A model generated the notes under the pieces. The model saw nothing but the letters and a program-made list of their open reading frames with translations, was not told the origin of the DNA and searched no databases. From Burkholderiales bacterium (lineage in GTDB: Bacteria; Pseudomonadota; Gammaproteobacteria; Burkholderiales; SG8-39): a stretch of DNA of 64,000 bases. The stretch is from the NCBI GenBank assembly GCA_027493935.1, contig JAOSJV010000001.1, positions 744,001 through 808,000 on the forward strand, given 5' to 3'. Positions 41,619 through 53,426 of the stretch are shown here, in pieces. The position numbers were made by a program, and so were the translations under genes. Each line of letters starts with the position of its first letter. Position 1 is the stretch's first letter.

Positions 41619-43472
41619 GTGATTCCCGAGTCGTTCAAGAACGATCTGCTGAACCGCGTCGACATCGTCGACGTCATCAACGCTCGGGTTCCGCTCAAGA
41701 AGTCCGGCGCGAACTATGTCGCGTGCTGCCCGTTCCACTCCGAGAAGACGCCGTCTTTCACCGTGAGCCAGCCGAAGCAGTTCTACCACTGCTTCGGCTG
41801 CGGTGCGCACGGCAACGCGATCGGGTTCCTGATGGAGTACGCGGGGCTTGGCTATGTCGAGGCGGTGCGCGACCTCGCCGAGACGGTCGGGATGAAGCTG
41901 CCCGAGCTCGAGCCGCGCCGCGGCGCGCGCGAGGCGCCGCGCGGGCCCGATCTCTACGAGCTGATGGATCGGGCTGCGCGCTACTACCGGGAGCGCCTCA
42001 AGCACGCGCCGGCCGCGGTCGAGTACCTCAAGCGCCGCGGCCTCACCGGGAAGGTCGCAGCGCGCTTCGGCATTGGCTACGCGCCCCCGGGATGGCAGAA
42101 CCTGCAGGCGGTCTTCGCCGATTACGACGACAAGGCGCTCCTCGCGTGCGGCCTGGTGATCGAGAACGAGCCGGGCCGGCGCTACGACCGCTTCCGCGAC
42201 CGAATCGTGTTCCCGATCTTGAATCAGCGCGGGCTGGTGGTGGGCTTCGGCGGCAGGCTGCTCGAGGCCGCGCCGGGCGCGAGCGGACCGCAGGCCGACG
42301 TCGGGCCGAAGTACCTCAATTCGCCCGAGACGCCGCTCTTCGAGAAGGGGCGCGAGTTGTACGGCTTCGTGCAGGCGCGCGCCGCGATCCGCGCGGAGAA
42401 CCGCGTGGTGGTGGTGGAGGGCTACATGGACGTCGTCGCCCTCGCGCAGCACGGCGTCGAGAACGTCGTGGCGACGCTCGGCACCGCGACCACGCCCGCG
42501 CACGTGCAGAAGCTCCTGCGTCAGTCCGACGAGGTGGTGTTCTGCTTCGACGGCGACGCCGCCGGGCGGCGGGCCGCGTGGCACGCGCTCGAAGTGAGTC
42601 TCGCGTGCCTTGCCGACGGCAAGGCGGTCCGCTTCCTGTTCCTGCCCGAGGAGCACGATCCGGACAGCTACGTGCGCGCGCTCGGCGGGGACGCGTTCGT
42701 CGCCCGTATCGGCGAGGCGCAGCCACTGTCGCGGTTCCTGCTGGACGAGGTTGCGGCGCGCGTCGATCTCGCCTCGCTCGAAGGCCGTTCGCGGCTGATC
42801 TCGGAGGCGCGCCCGCTGCTCGCGCGGCTTGCGGCGCCAGCACTGCAGGTGCAGCTCGTGCGCGCGTTCGCCGAGCTCGCGCGCATGGCGCCGGACGAGG
42901 TGGGGCGGCTGTGCGGGGTCCGCGTCGGCGGCGCAGCGGCCGCAGTCCGGGGCGCCGCGTCGACCGGCCGAAGCGCGTCCGGCGGAGCGTGGTACCCGCC
43001 CGCGTCACCCGCGGGCGGACGCGCGCGCGAACTCGAGCGCACCCTGCTCGGCTGCCTGCTCGCCGAACCGGCGCTCGCGCGCGATCTGCCGGCGGTCTTC
43101 GAGCCGGACGACACCCTGGAGGCGCAGGCGCTGATTGCGCTCGGCAGCTACCTGCGCGAGCACGCTGGCGAGGTGGCGCCGGGTGCGCTGGTCGATGGCT
43201 TCGCGGACGCCCCGTTCGCCGGCCTGCTTGCGGAGCTGCGTGCCCGACTCCTGGAGATGCGCACCACCGCCGAAGATGCGCGGGTGCTCTTCGCCGCTGC
43301 GCTCGCGCGCCTGCAGAGCCGGCGTCTGAAACTCGACATCGAGGCGCTCGAGCGCAAGCAGTCCGAGGAAGGGCTGACGCCGGAGGACAAGCAGCACTAT
43401 AACCGGCTGATCCGGGAGCAAAAAAGTCTCGAGCAGACGGCCTTGAGACCGGCCGCCGGGGAACCCATTTAA
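41619..43472 (+). CDS. dnaG: DnaG, DNA primase
   Basis: 617-residue primase making RNA primers for replication. The N-terminal zinc finger is [14 protein letters not shown] with [17 protein letters not shown]. The TOPRIM core has [17 protein letters not shown] and [15 protein letters not shown]. The C-terminal DnaB-binding domain is divergent, as usual. The start is GTG at 41619 giving [20 protein letters not shown] 150-bp gap separates it from yqeY, and the rpoD start follows 86 bp after the stop. Confidence 0.95.
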   Translation: MIPESFKNDLLNRVDIVDVINARVPLKKSGANYVACCPFHSEKTPSFTVSQPKQFYHCFGCGAHGNAIGFLMEYAGLGYVEAVRDLAETVGMKLPELEPRRGAREAPRGPDLYELMDRAARYYRERLKHAPAAVEYLKRRGLTGKVAARFGIGYAPPGWQNLQAVFADYDDKALLACGLVIENEPGRRYDRFRDRIVFPILNQRGLVVGFGGRLLEAAPGASGPQADVGPKYLNSPETPLFEKGRELYGFVQARAAIRAENRVVVVEGYMDVVALAQHGVENVVATLGTATTPAHVQKLLRQSDEVVFCFDGDAAGRRAAWHALEVSLACLADGKAVRFLFLPEEHDPDSYVRALGGDAFVARIGEAQPLSRFLLDEVAARVDLASLEGRSRLISEARPLLARLAAPALQVQLVRAFAELARMAPDEVGRLCGVRVGGAAAAVRGAASTGRSASGGAWYPPASPAGGRARELERTLLGCLLAEPALARDLPAVFEPDDTLEAQALIALGSYLREHAGEVAPGALVDGFADAPFAGLLAELRARLLEMRTTAEDARVLFAAALARLQSRRLKLDIEALERKQSEEGLTPEDKQHYNRLIREQKSLEQTALRPAAGEPI

Positions 43473-43558
43473 CATGCTATGATTCCAATCTTTTTTGCGC
43501 CCGATCGTCACGGTGTCGGAGCACCGTAGCCGGGACGCCACCGCGGGGATGCCACAGC

Positions 43559-45796
<2,238 letters not shown>

Positions 45797-45804
45797 CCCC
45801 TATC

Positions 45805-45967
45805 CCCTCCTTTCCAAGGAGGGGTGCCGGCGAAGCCGGCGGGGTGGTTCGCGCGCGAGCGCGCCCTCCTTTCAAGGAGGGGTGCCGGCGAAGCCGGCGG
45901 GGTGGTTCGCGCGCGAGCGCATCCCTCCTTTCCGAGGAGAGGTCCGGCCGCAGGTCGGGGGGTGGTT
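45805..45967 (+). repeat. Tandem hairpin repeats after rpoD
   Basis: Two near-identical units of about 58 bp and a third diverged one. Each contains a ccctcctttccaaggaggg hairpin with a short loop, then gccggcgaagccggc, then ggggtggttcgcgcgcgagcgc. The first hairpins can serve as the rpoD terminator. Third copy (45922 on) retains the pattern but with several changes. Similar modules are common between betaproteobacterial genes. Confidence 0.85.
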
Positions 45968-46029
45968 GCCGGTGCCCAACGCACGCCACCGGGCGAGATC
46001 GTACGGACAGTTCGCGCTAGCATAGCCGC

Positions 46030-47235
46030 ATGGTCACCCTGGACCATGTCCGCCGCGCCGCCGAGACGATCCGCGGCCAGGTGCACGACACGCCTTGCGA
46101 CGAGTCGCGGACGCTCTCGGAGATCTGCGGCGCGCGCATCTTCCTCAAGTTCGAGAACCTGCAGTTCACCGCGTCGTTCAAGGAGCGCGGCGCGCTCGCG
46201 AAGCTCCTCTCGCTAGACGCCGCGGGCCGCGCGCGGGGCGTGATCGCGGTTTCGGCCGGCAACCATGCGCAGGGCGTCGCCTACCACGCGAAGCGCCTCG
46301 GCATCCCGGCGGTGATCGTGATGCCGCGCTTCACGCCCGCGGTGAAGGTCGAGCGCACCGCCTTTCATGGCCCGGAAGTGGTGCTGCACGGCGCGGACTT
46401 CGATGCCGCCCGCGAGCACGGCCTCGCGCTCGCGGCCGAGCGCGGACTCACGCTCGTGCACCCGTACGACGATCCGCTGGTGATCGCCGGCCAGGGCACG
46501 GTCGGGCTCGAGATGCTGGCGCGGGTACCCGATCTCGAGGTGCTCGTCGTGCCGGTCGGCGGCGGCGGTCTCGTCTCCGGCATCGCGGTCGCGGCGCACG
46601 GCCTGCAGCCGTCGATCGAGGTGGTCGGCGCGCAGGCGCAGCGCTACCCCACCATGTACAACGCCCTCAAGGGGACGGCCCTGCCCTGCGGACCGAGCAC
46701 GATTGCCGACGGGATCGCGGTCAAGGCGCCGGGCATACTGACCCGCGCGATCGCGCGCGAGCACGTCGCCGACGTGCTGCTTGCCGACGAGGCGGGCCTC
46801 GAAGAGGCCGTGCTGCTCCTGCTCGAGGTGGAGAAGACCGTCGTCGAGGGCGCCGGTGCCGCAGCGCTGGCGGTGCTGCTGTGCAATCGCGAGCGCTTCG
46901 CCGGGCGCACGGTCGGCCTGGTGCTCTCGGGCGGCAACATCGATCCGCTCGTGCTCACCGAAATCATCGAGCGCGGCCTGGTGCGCACGCACCGCCTCGC
47001 GCGCATCCGCATCGGGGTGCGCGACGTGCCGGGCTCCCTCGCCGCAGTGACCGCGATCATCGCCGAGGCGAACGCGAACATCATCGAGGTCCATCACCAG
47101 CGAGCCTTCACCCGGCTGCCGGCGCAGAACGCCGACATCGAGCTCGTCCTGCAGACGCGCGGCCCCCGGCACCTGCGCGACGTGCTGGCCGCGCTCGATG
47201 CCGGCGGCTACCCGGCGCAGGCGCTCGAGGCGTGA
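46030..47235 (+). CDS. ilvA: Threonine ammonia-lyase (short form with ACT domain)
   Basis: 401-residue PLP enzyme deaminating threonine to 2-oxobutyrate. The PLP-Lys loop is [16 protein letters not shown], the Asn loop [17 protein letters not shown], and the glycine loop [19 protein letters not shown]. The C-terminal 75 residues form a single ACT domain ([31 protein letters not shown]). This length and single ACT domain resemble the TdcB-like/biosynthetic short type. The specific symbol is provisional between ilvA and tdcB. Confidence 0.86.
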   Translation: MVTLDHVRRAAETIRGQVHDTPCDESRTLSEICGARIFLKFENLQFTASFKERGALAKLLSLDAAGRARGVIAVSAGNHAQGVAYHAKRLGIPAVIVMPRFTPAVKVERTAFHGPEVVLHGADFDAAREHGLALAAERGLTLVHPYDDPLVIAGQGTVGLEMLARVPDLEVLVVPVGGGGLVSGIAVAAHGLQPSIEVVGAQAQRYPTMYNALKGTALPCGPSTIADGIAVKAPGILTRAIAREHVADVLLADEAGLEEAVLLLLEVEKTVVEGAGAAALAVLLCNRERFAGRTVGLVLSGGNIDPLVLTEIIERGLVRTHRLARIRIGVRDVPGSLAAVTAIIAEANANIIEVHHQRAFTRLPAQNADIELVLQTRGPRHLRDVLAALDAGGYPAQALEA

Positions 47236-47434
47236 GAGTCGCCTACGCCCGGATTGCGGACGCAGACTGGGGCGCCGTCATCGAAGCTTGCGCGTGGCGA
47301 GCGCATGCCCGTGACCGTGCGCGCCGATCGCGTGGATGGTCTCACCGCGAAAGAAGGGAGGTGCGGCGAGCCGTCGAATTCCTGCGCCCGGGGTTCCGGC
47401 TTCCGCGGAGACCACGGTCCCGTGCGGGGTTGCC

Positions 47435-48436
47435 TTACTTGAGTTTCAGGAGCCGCCGTGCGTTGCCCTCGTAGATGGCGTGGCGCTCCTGCGGCGTGAT
47501 GTCGAGGCTGTCGATGATCTCGATCGTCCAGCGGATGTAGGCCGAACCCCTCTCGGGGTCGAACGGCGAGTCCGACGCGAACAGCGTGTGGTCGGCGCCG
47601 AAGAACTCGAGTCCGCACTCCGTCGCCGGCTTGGTGCCGAAGAGCGCGGTGTCGGCGTAGAACATCTTGAAGTAGTCGAGCGGTCGCTTCTTCAGCTTCT
47701 TGAGGAGTAGCGAGTAGTCCTCGTCCGAGGTGCGCGTACCGAGCTGATCCCAGCCCGGGCCGACGCGCCCGGCGAAGTACGGGATCATGCCGCCCATGTG
47801 GTGCGTGATGATCTTGAGGTTCGGGTGCTTGTCGAAGAGCCCCGCGAAGACCATGTGCGCCATCGCGACGCTCGTCTCGTACGGCCAGCCGAACGTCCAC
47901 CAGATCTCGTAGTGGCTCTTCGGCTCGCCCTTGTAGTCGGGGATGTTGGCGGCCCGGATCGGATGCATCCAGATCGGCAGGTCGATGTCGGCCATCAGGT
48001 CGAAGAGCGGCATCGTCGCCGGATCGGTGAGCGGCCGCCCGAGCACGTTGGTGTAGACCTGCACGCCGACCGCGCCGAGCTCCTTCACCGCGCGCTCGGC
48101 CTCCTTGAGGAGCGCATCGGGCTCGTTCATCGGCAGACCGGCAATGAAGCCGGGGAAGCGGTCGCGGTGCTTCTGGACGAGCTCTGCGAGCCCGTCGTTG
48201 CCGAGCCTAGCCATCTCCGGCGAGTGCTTGCCGAAGTCCTCCAGCGCCGGCGCCGGCAGGCACAAGACCTGCGCGTAGTCGGCGAACTTGTCCATGATGC
48301 GGAGGCGCTCGTCCAGCTCGTGGATGCTCGGCACTCCGCGCACGCGCTTGTTGATGTCCTTACCCTTCGGCGACAGCTCGATCATGCGGTCGAAGAAAGC
48401 CTTGGGGAAGAAGTGATTGAAGATGTCGATTTTCAT
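47435..48436 (-). CDS. Amidohydrolase (ACMSD-like family)
   Basis: 333-residue TIM-barrel amidohydrolase of the aminocarboxymuconate-semialdehyde decarboxylase-like subgroup. Metal-site His residues remain in LPIWMHPIRAANIP and IITHHMGGMIPYFAGRVG, and the Asp in LFASDSPFDPERG. The N-terminal HxH motif is altered: IDIFNHFFP has Phe where the first His usually is. End GNARRLLKLK is typical. The reaction is unknown; related proteins decarboxylate or hydrolyse aromatic intermediates. No neighbouring pathway genes help. Confidence 0.84.
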   Translation of the reverse strand: MKIDIFNHFFPKAFFDRMIELSPKGKDINKRVRGVPSIHELDERLRIMDKFADYAQVLCLPAPALEDFGKHSPEMARLGNDGLAELVQKHRDRFPGFIAGLPMNEPDALLKEAERAVKELGAVGVQVYTNVLGRPLTDPATMPLFDLMADIDLPIWMHPIRAANIPDYKGEPKSHYEIWWTFGWPYETSVAMAHMVFAGLFDKHPNLKIITHHMGGMIPYFAGRVGPGWDQLGTRTSDEDYSLLLKKLKKRPLDYFKMFYADTALFGTKPATECGLEFFGADHTLFASDSPFDPERGSAYIRWTIEIIDSLDITPQERHAIYEGNARRLLKLK

Positions 48437-48566
48437 CTCGCGCCTCCGCTACGATCGCGGCAGGATACACCAGCCGGCGGGTCGTTGTGGCGCGTCCGTG
48501 CGCGGTCGGTCCAGCCCCGCGCCCCCGCGCGGCCGCGCGCGCCACCTTTGCTAACATCGCCTCTGC

Positions 48567-48642
48567 GGGCCTGTAGCTCAGCGGTCAGAGCAGAGGACTC
48601 ACAATCCTTTGGTCCTTGGTTCGAATCCAAGCGGGCCCACCA
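48567..48642 (+). tRNA. tRNA-Val (anticodon CAC)
   Basis: 76-nt cloverleaf including CCA. Acceptor gggcctg pairs with cgggccc, D-arm gtagctcagcggtcagagc, anticodon stem gagga/tcctt with loop ctcacaa placing CAC at 34-36, T-arm ccttggttcgaatccaagc. The encoded CCA ends at 48642. The integrase gene follows immediately and points toward it, so the tRNA 3' part is the likely attachment site. Confidence 0.88.
48613..48642 (+). other. Probable attachment site (3' end of tRNA-Val)
   Basis: The last 30 bases of the tRNA, from the T-arm through CCA, lie 14 bp from the stop of a convergent tyrosine integrase. Tyrosine integrases of genomic islands usually recombine within this part of a tRNA. No second copy of the core was found by eye to the right, so the other attachment site is either diverged or beyond the window. 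Confidence 0.45.
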
Positions 48643-48656
48643 GCAAGATCAACGCG

Positions 48657-49698
48657 CTAGCTTGCACTGGCGTCGCGCGTCTGATCGGCTGTAGCCACTT
48701 TTGTACCAAAGGGGGCCAAGGGGAGGATCCGCGCGGCCGCTCTGGCGAGGTGCTCGGGCGCAAGATGCGCGTACCGGCGCACCATCTCCACCGACTCCCA
48801 GCCGCCGGGCTCCTTCCGCTCGTGGATCGGCGTTCCGGCCTGCACGTGCCAGCTGGCCCAGGTGTGCCGCAGGTCGTGCCATCGGAATCCTCGATCCCCG
48901 CCTTGCGGAGCGCGCGCTTCCAGGCGCGGGTGTTGACGGTGCACACCGGCTTGCCCTGTCGGTGAACACCCGGATGTGGTGCTTCCCCAGCTGGCGCCGG
49001 ATCACCTCCACTGCTTCGTCGTTCAAGGGCACCGCGATCGCCTTGCGCGCCTTGGCCTGGTCGGGATGGATCCAGGCCACGCGCCGCGGCATGTCGATCT
49101 GCGACCATTCTAGCCCGAACACGTTTGACTGCCGCAGACGGGTAGATAGCGCAAAGCGCACCATCTCGGCCTGGTGTGCGGGGAGGAAGCTCAACAGTCG
49201 CTCCGCGTCGACGCGCGTGATCCAGCGCACGCGGCGCTTGCGCTCCTTGAACATGCGCACCTTCGGCGCCTTGTCGATCCATTCCCATTCGTAGCAAGCC
49301 CGTCTGAGAATCGCCCGAATCAGCGCGAGAGTGCGATTCGCCGTGGCGCCGCTCGTCGCGCGCGCCTTGATGTCGCCGATCCGGCCGATGTCGTCCCGCG
49401 TGATCTCCCCGAGGGGCCGACCACCCAGGTACTTGTCCAGCCAGCGTAGCTTCGCGGCATCATGCTCGTGCGTTGCCTTGTGACTCGTTTCCCGCAGCCA
49501 CTTCACCACGGCGTCGTTCCAGCTCCGGCTCGGCTTCACGCCGATCCGGTCCTGCTCCCACAGGGACGCCTTCAGCCGATCGTGGTACTGCTGCGCCTTC
49601 GTCCGGTCCGCAGTCCCAGTGCTCTTTCGTATGCGTCGTCCGTTGTGGGTAAATCGAGCCCACCACAGGGGCGAGCCCTTGCGTTTGTAGAGTGACAT
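48657..49698 (-). pseudogene. Tyrosine integrase (two frame breaks)
   Basis: Phage/island integrase, about 347 residues when joined. The N-terminal part shows a minimal Arm-binding domain (MSLYKRKGSPLWWARFTHNGRR) and SAM-like core domain. The catalytic Arg is in ALSTRLRQSNVFGLEWSQI, the HxxR in [14 protein letters not shown] and the Tyr in [17 protein letters not shown]. Breaks at about 48965 (after HIRVFT) and 48890 (between RKAGIED and [10 protein letters not shown]) split it over three frames. Each can be repaired by one base, so it may be intact in the organism. The gene converges on tRNA-Val. Confidence 0.88.
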
Positions 49699-49904
49699 GC
49701 CATCGGTTCCTTCACGTCACCCTGCAACGCCTGCCGGGTGGAAGGATAGAGAGTGCGTAGATAGGCGGCAAGATCTTCCTCGAGGAAGACCCAGCACTTG
49801 CCGGGCTTCGCACCGGGGAGCATTCCGGCGCGCGCCCGCTCCTGCACCGTGACCGGGTGCATGTTGAGAAAGGCAGCCGCTTGTTTGAGGTTGAGCGTTC
49901 GCAT
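49572..49904 (-). CDS. Helix-turn-helix excisionase-like protein
   Basis: 110-residue protein with a MerR/Xis-type HTH at the N-terminus: MRTLNLKQAAAFLNMHPVTV then QERARAGMLPGAKPGKCWVF and LEEDLAAYLRTLYPS. This is the binding-domain family commonly encoded just upstream of island integrases, where it acts as directionality factor or regulator. The last 127 bp overlap the integrase start; the true end may be shorter if the tail is not translated. A ribosome site (ggatcgc) before the ATG is weak. Confidence 0.75.
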   Translation of the reverse strand: MRTLNLKQAAAFLNMHPVTVQERARAGMLPGAKPGKCWVFLEEDLAAYLRTLYPSTRQALQGDVKEPMACHSTNARARPCGGLDLPTTDDAYERALGLRTGRRRSSTTIG

Positions 49905-50332
49905 TGCGATCCTCCGGTGCGCTGATTCGTTGAACGAGCGTAGTCCGTGCCCCTCGCTGTGAAAGAGTTCGCGTGCGCGGATCCCCGGATCAGCGCCCGG
50001 CGTGGATCGCTTGCGGACGCGTGCGTCGCGCCGACGACTGGACTCGGAAGAGTGTGTGGGCGCGCGCGAGATGGTTACGCGACGCGCGCGCGGCCAGGGC
50101 GGGGAAGCCGCGCGCGGCGATGCCGCCACGCGTGCGCCCTGGTGCTCGGAGATTCTTGCTTCCCTTCAGCGGGCCGTGCGCGCTCGGTGGCGGAAGCTCC
50201 CGGGTTGCTGCGGTAAGAAACCCGCCGGCAACGCCAGGAAGAGTAGTGCATCTTGCGTCGGCGCAGGGCCTTGAAAGGCTGGGCTTCTGATGGGCTTTCT
50301 GGGGGTGGCGGCTGCTCCGCGCCCGCTCAACT
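49905..50332. other. Intergenic stretch, no gene recognised
   Basis: 428 bp between the HTH gene and abiEii. Only short Arg-rich frames exist on the plus strand. It may contain the promoter for the HTH-integrase operon at its left end. No repeats or RNA gene seen. Confidence 0.5.
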
Positions 50333-51199
50333 TCACTTCAGGAGATTCGGATACTTCTTTTCGCGCAGCTCTTCAACCGCCTTGTCCGTCAGCTTCCATG
50401 CTTCGCCCATGATGCGGACGATGAGCCCCTTCCAAACTCTCCCGAACGCCTCAATCGCATCTTCCTCGCTGAATCGGACCCCGGCCGGAAGCAAAGGATC
50501 GACATCCTCGGTCAGGCTGCGATTGAGCTTCTCCAGCATCCGCCGCTCGGCTTCGGCGCGCGAGATGGGATGGCCTTCGAGCCCCAGATAGTGCTGCAGG
50601 CACGCGACCACCTTCTCCGCGTCGAGGCTAAGCTGTTTGAGCCCCTCGCTGAGATCGAAGAGATCCCGGCCCTGGCGACGCTGGAGAAGCGCGCGGAGCT
50701 TGGTCGCGAAAAGCTCTTCCTGTTCGAAAGAGACGATCTCTGCCCTGGCCTGATGCCAGCCGTTGACGACTTCGAACGGATAGGTCTTCAAGCCGAAAAG
50801 ACTCGTATGCTCACGCGTATTGATCTCGACCTTCAGGTTGAGCGCCGTGTCGGGCGCCGCTTCGGGAGTGAACCGGAAGATTAGATGAATCGAATGGCCG
50901 GCACGATCACGATGGCAATCTCCAAGCCATGCGAGCGCCTCACGGGCCGCATCGATCGTCGGACCGATCCGCTCTGGACGCGTTTGCACCAGATCGATGT
51001 CCTCCGAATAGCGCAGCGGCTGGCGGAATAGTAGCTTGTTGATCGCGGTGCCGCCCCGAAATGCGATCCTGCCCCTCAGCCCCGGCGCATTGAACAGATC
51101 GCAGAGTGCGCGACAGATGATGAGGTCCTGCTCGACCTGCCTGAGGTCCGGCCACGGCGCCTGCGCGCTCCATTCCTGGAGGTAGGCGCGCGGTATCAA
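50333..51199 (-). CDS. abiEii: AbiEii, nucleotidyltransferase toxin of type IV TA system
   Basis: 288-residue toxin of the AbiEii/AbiGii family (DNA polymerase beta-like nucleotidyltransferase). The active-site motif is IAFRGGTAINKLLF followed by RYSEDIDLVQTRPE, giving the GG-x-DxD arrangement. A long helical C-terminal part follows. A TTG start at 51199 is preferred because it overlaps the antitoxin stop as TTGA and gives the family beginning IPRAYLQEW; an ATG at 51238 would overlap more. In characterised relatives the enzyme adds pyrimidines to tRNA or blocks translation. Paired with abiEi upstream. Confidence 0.88.
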   Translation of the reverse strand: MIPRAYLQEWSAQAPWPDLRQVEQDLIICRALCDLFNAPGLRGRIAFRGGTAINKLLFRQPLRYSEDIDLVQTRPERIGPTIDAAREALAWLGDCHRDRAGHSIHLIFRFTPEAAPDTALNLKVEINTREHTSLFGLKTYPFEVVNGWHQARAEIVSFEQEELFATKLRALLQRRQGRDLFDLSEGLKQLSLDAEKVVACLQHYLGLEGHPISRAEAERRMLEKLNRSLTEDVDPLLPAGVRFSEEDAIEAFGRVWKGLIVRIMGEAWKLTDKAVEELREKKYPNLLK

Positions 51200-52015
51200 C
51201 CCTCGATCTCCACCTGCTCGTTGATGAGCAGCATCCACTTGGGATTCTTCTGTTCCGGCGAGGCGAGTGAAGCTACCAGCGGTTTCGCCGCCGGGTCCAG
51301 CAGCTTCAAGGATTTTGCTTCCCTCGCGAACGGCTCCAGCGCCTTCGCCTGACGTGCATGTCCGGCTAGCTCGAGCAGGTACCCGAGGCGCCGGACCGAC
51401 GAGTTCTCGTAGATGTCGGCGAGCTTCGCGAGCCGACGGGGGTCGGCCTTGCCGCCTAGGTCCTTAGCGATCTGCGCTGCGCCATTGATGCCCGCGGCCC
51501 GATGGAGGTAGCGGGCGCAGTCCAGGAGCGTCAATTCAACCCCCGCCACTTTGGCGAAGCCCGCCTCGCTCTTCATCTGCGCGAGCCACTCGGGTTGATT
51601 GGCCTGGGCGAAGGCGTGCGGCGCCTGGTAGATGAACTGTAGGCGGTGCCGGCCGATCTCGAAGCCTCGCAGCTGTTTCCGGAACGATCACCTGAAATAC
51701 CATCACCGCCTGGTGCGATGAGCCGTGAAAGGCCGCCCCGCGAAGCAGCGAAATACGATAGTCGATGCCCTGATGCTTCATCAGGGGGTCGATCCATCGG
51801 ACCGGGTCCGGCGCGCCGCTCGGTTGATCCTCGGGCCGAAGGATCAGGTAAAAGCCATGCCGCGGATTGGCGAGGCGCCGTTTCCTGATGAGGCGGCTGA
51901 TCGCCGCGGCAAGGTTCTGCGGGGCGGCACCGAGCGCGTCCAGCGCCTCTTTTCGGGAGAAGTAGGCGCGGCCACGCGCGAGCTGCTGGTCCAGGAATCC
52001 GGCGAGGGAAGACAT
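51196..52015 (-). CDS. abiEi: AbiEi, antitoxin/transcriptional repressor (one frame break)
   Basis: About 272 residues when joined. The N-terminal winged helix domain is SRKEALDALGAAPQNLAAAI with SRLIRKRRLANPRHGFYLIL. The C-terminal AbiEi domain includes LLRGAAFHGSSHQAVMVFQ, then LRGFEIGRHRLQFIYQAPH in the shifted frame, VAGVELTLLDCARYLHRAAG and SVRRLGYLLELAGHARQAKA. The break is near 51690; deleting one base joins the frames. In the streptococcal system AbiEi represses its own operon by binding inverted repeats upstream. Start MSSLAGFLDQQLARG at 52015. Confidence 0.87.
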
Positions 52016-52021
52016 GCCCCA

Positions 52022-52050
52022 ATCGTATGCGAAATATGATGAGAAAGCAA
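52022..52050 (-). promoter_or_regulatory. Possible abiE promoter
   Basis: On the minus strand TTGCTT (52050-52045), a 17-bp spacer and TACGAT (52027-52022) lie directly before the abiEi ATG. If used, the transcript would start at or within a few bases of the ATG, that is, leaderless. The local sequence is notably more AT-rich than its surroundings. Confidence 0.45.
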
Positions 52051-52160
52051 TGGTTCCGCGTATGAACGGGGACCGGCCGTGATCCCCGCCCCGCAGCCGC
52101 TGGCTGACGATGGTCCGCGGGCGCTCACCGAAAGAGATTTCGGTCGCCACGTCGGCGGTC

Positions 52161-52250
52161 ATCGCTGCGCCGGCGCTGCACCGGCGCAGCGATGGCGGGT
52201 CGCGAAGGCCTGGCCGGACGCTATCGGTGCGCCGGCGCCGCACCGGCGCA
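52161..52250. repeat. Two related hairpins upstream of abiEi
   Basis: First: a perfect 13-bp stem atcgctgcgccgg/ccggcgcagcgat (52161-52193) with 7-bp loop cgctgca. Second, 65 bp further: tgcgccgg/ccggcgca (52228-52250) with loop cgccgca. Stem cores and loops are nearly the same, so they are copies of one element. They lie about 110-200 bp upstream of the putative abiE promoter and could be operator sites. Confidence 0.75.
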
Positions 52251-53426
52251 TCATCGGATAGGACCTCCCGCGTTCCGGCCCCGAGTCGGCTCGCACGCGC
52301 TGGCGCTAGCACGCCGTGCCGCGCGCCCCGTGGCCAGCGCCCGATGGGACGCGTCGGATCGAGGCGTTTACAACCAGAGGTATCAGAAAGCTCGCTGTTT
52401 TCAACCCCCTCTCCGGGGGTGCGCGCTCTTTGATCACCCATTACCATTGCGCAAAGTCGATGCACGCCGAGCGTAGCGTCGGTGTGCGAGAGAGTTTTCT
52501 CGCGAGCCCTCGGGGCTCCAAGGGCAGCTGACAGGCCCTGCCATCGAGCAAAGTCAGCGTATAGGTAGGCGGCCCGCGGCAGCGAATCGCTGTCCCTGGC
52601 CGGTTGGACGGTGGGCGCATCGACGCCCGCCTCGGAGGAAGCCGCGTGCGCCACCAGAGCGCGCGCCGCCGTCGGCTCGACCGACGTCCAAGGGGTCCGC
52701 GTTCCTCGCGGATTCCTCCAGCGCCACGCAACACGCGCGGGACCGACGCTCCAAGCGAGCGTCAGCTCCCCGGCTCGCGGCTCGCCTGACGAGTCGCCCG
52801 GGAGCCTAACCGCGCACCGGATGGCCGCCCGCTGGCGGGGCGGAAGATCCCATGCTGGGTTGCGTTGAGCCAAGGAATGCCAGCACCAGGCTGGATCCCG
52901 GACCGACCCGGATGCCGCTGCGCCCATCGAGGTGCGGCGCCGGCTCGCGGCCGTTGAGCCGCGAACGGGTGATGTGCGTGCGGGGGAGATCCGCCGCGCT
53001 CACGCGCGCATATTTTTACGGACGCCGGCCCCGCGAGGGGCGAACCTGATCTCGACCCTGTCCGTCCGGATGCGGCGAGCGCGGACAGCCCGGAAGACTC
53101 GCCGCGAGCTCGCGCCGTGCGCAGGCCACCTCTTGGAGGTCCCGCGGCACGGATCATGAAAACTCACCCGGCACGCTCGCGCGCCGGGCTCAGCATGGAG
53201 TTGCCCACGTCGACGCGACGTCTTAACCGCCGTTCCACGCGAAGCCTCACCCGTGCAGTACCTCGCCTATCGCTCCCGATGGCTGGCGCCTGTGGTGCTC
53301 GTCCTTTGTGTTCCCCTGCCATGCTTGGGGGCGTGAGACACGGGCGGATGACGCGCATGCGGCCGAGCTCGCAAGCTCACTGCCTGAGCTTCTCGCGTGA
53401 TAGTCTCGCGCGTCGGGAGATTGCTC
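52251..53426. other. Gene-poor accessory region
   Basis: About 1.2 kb without a recognisable gene. Frames on both strands are short and Arg/Pro-rich, with no signature of a known family. A minus-strand frame of 97 codons at 52441-52734 contains a non-random-looking stretch (YTLTLLDGRACQLPLEPR) but no start context. The region could be decayed island DNA or carry a gene broken by the same indels seen elsewhere. An AT-rich patch (gcatatttttacgg) lies at about 53005-53020. Confidence 0.45.

Noticed and set aside
41723..43402. Plus-strand alternative frame inside dnaG
   Set aside because: Arg-rich out-of-frame translation of dnaG; the primase frame is complete.
45805..45967. CRISPR array after rpoD
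   Set aside because: The repeats are tandem units without unique spacers and are hairpin modules; no cas gene is nearby.
47236..47434. Small gene between the threonine lyase and amidohydrolase
   Set aside because: Only short frames without a start context or conserved text; treated as plain intergenic sequence.
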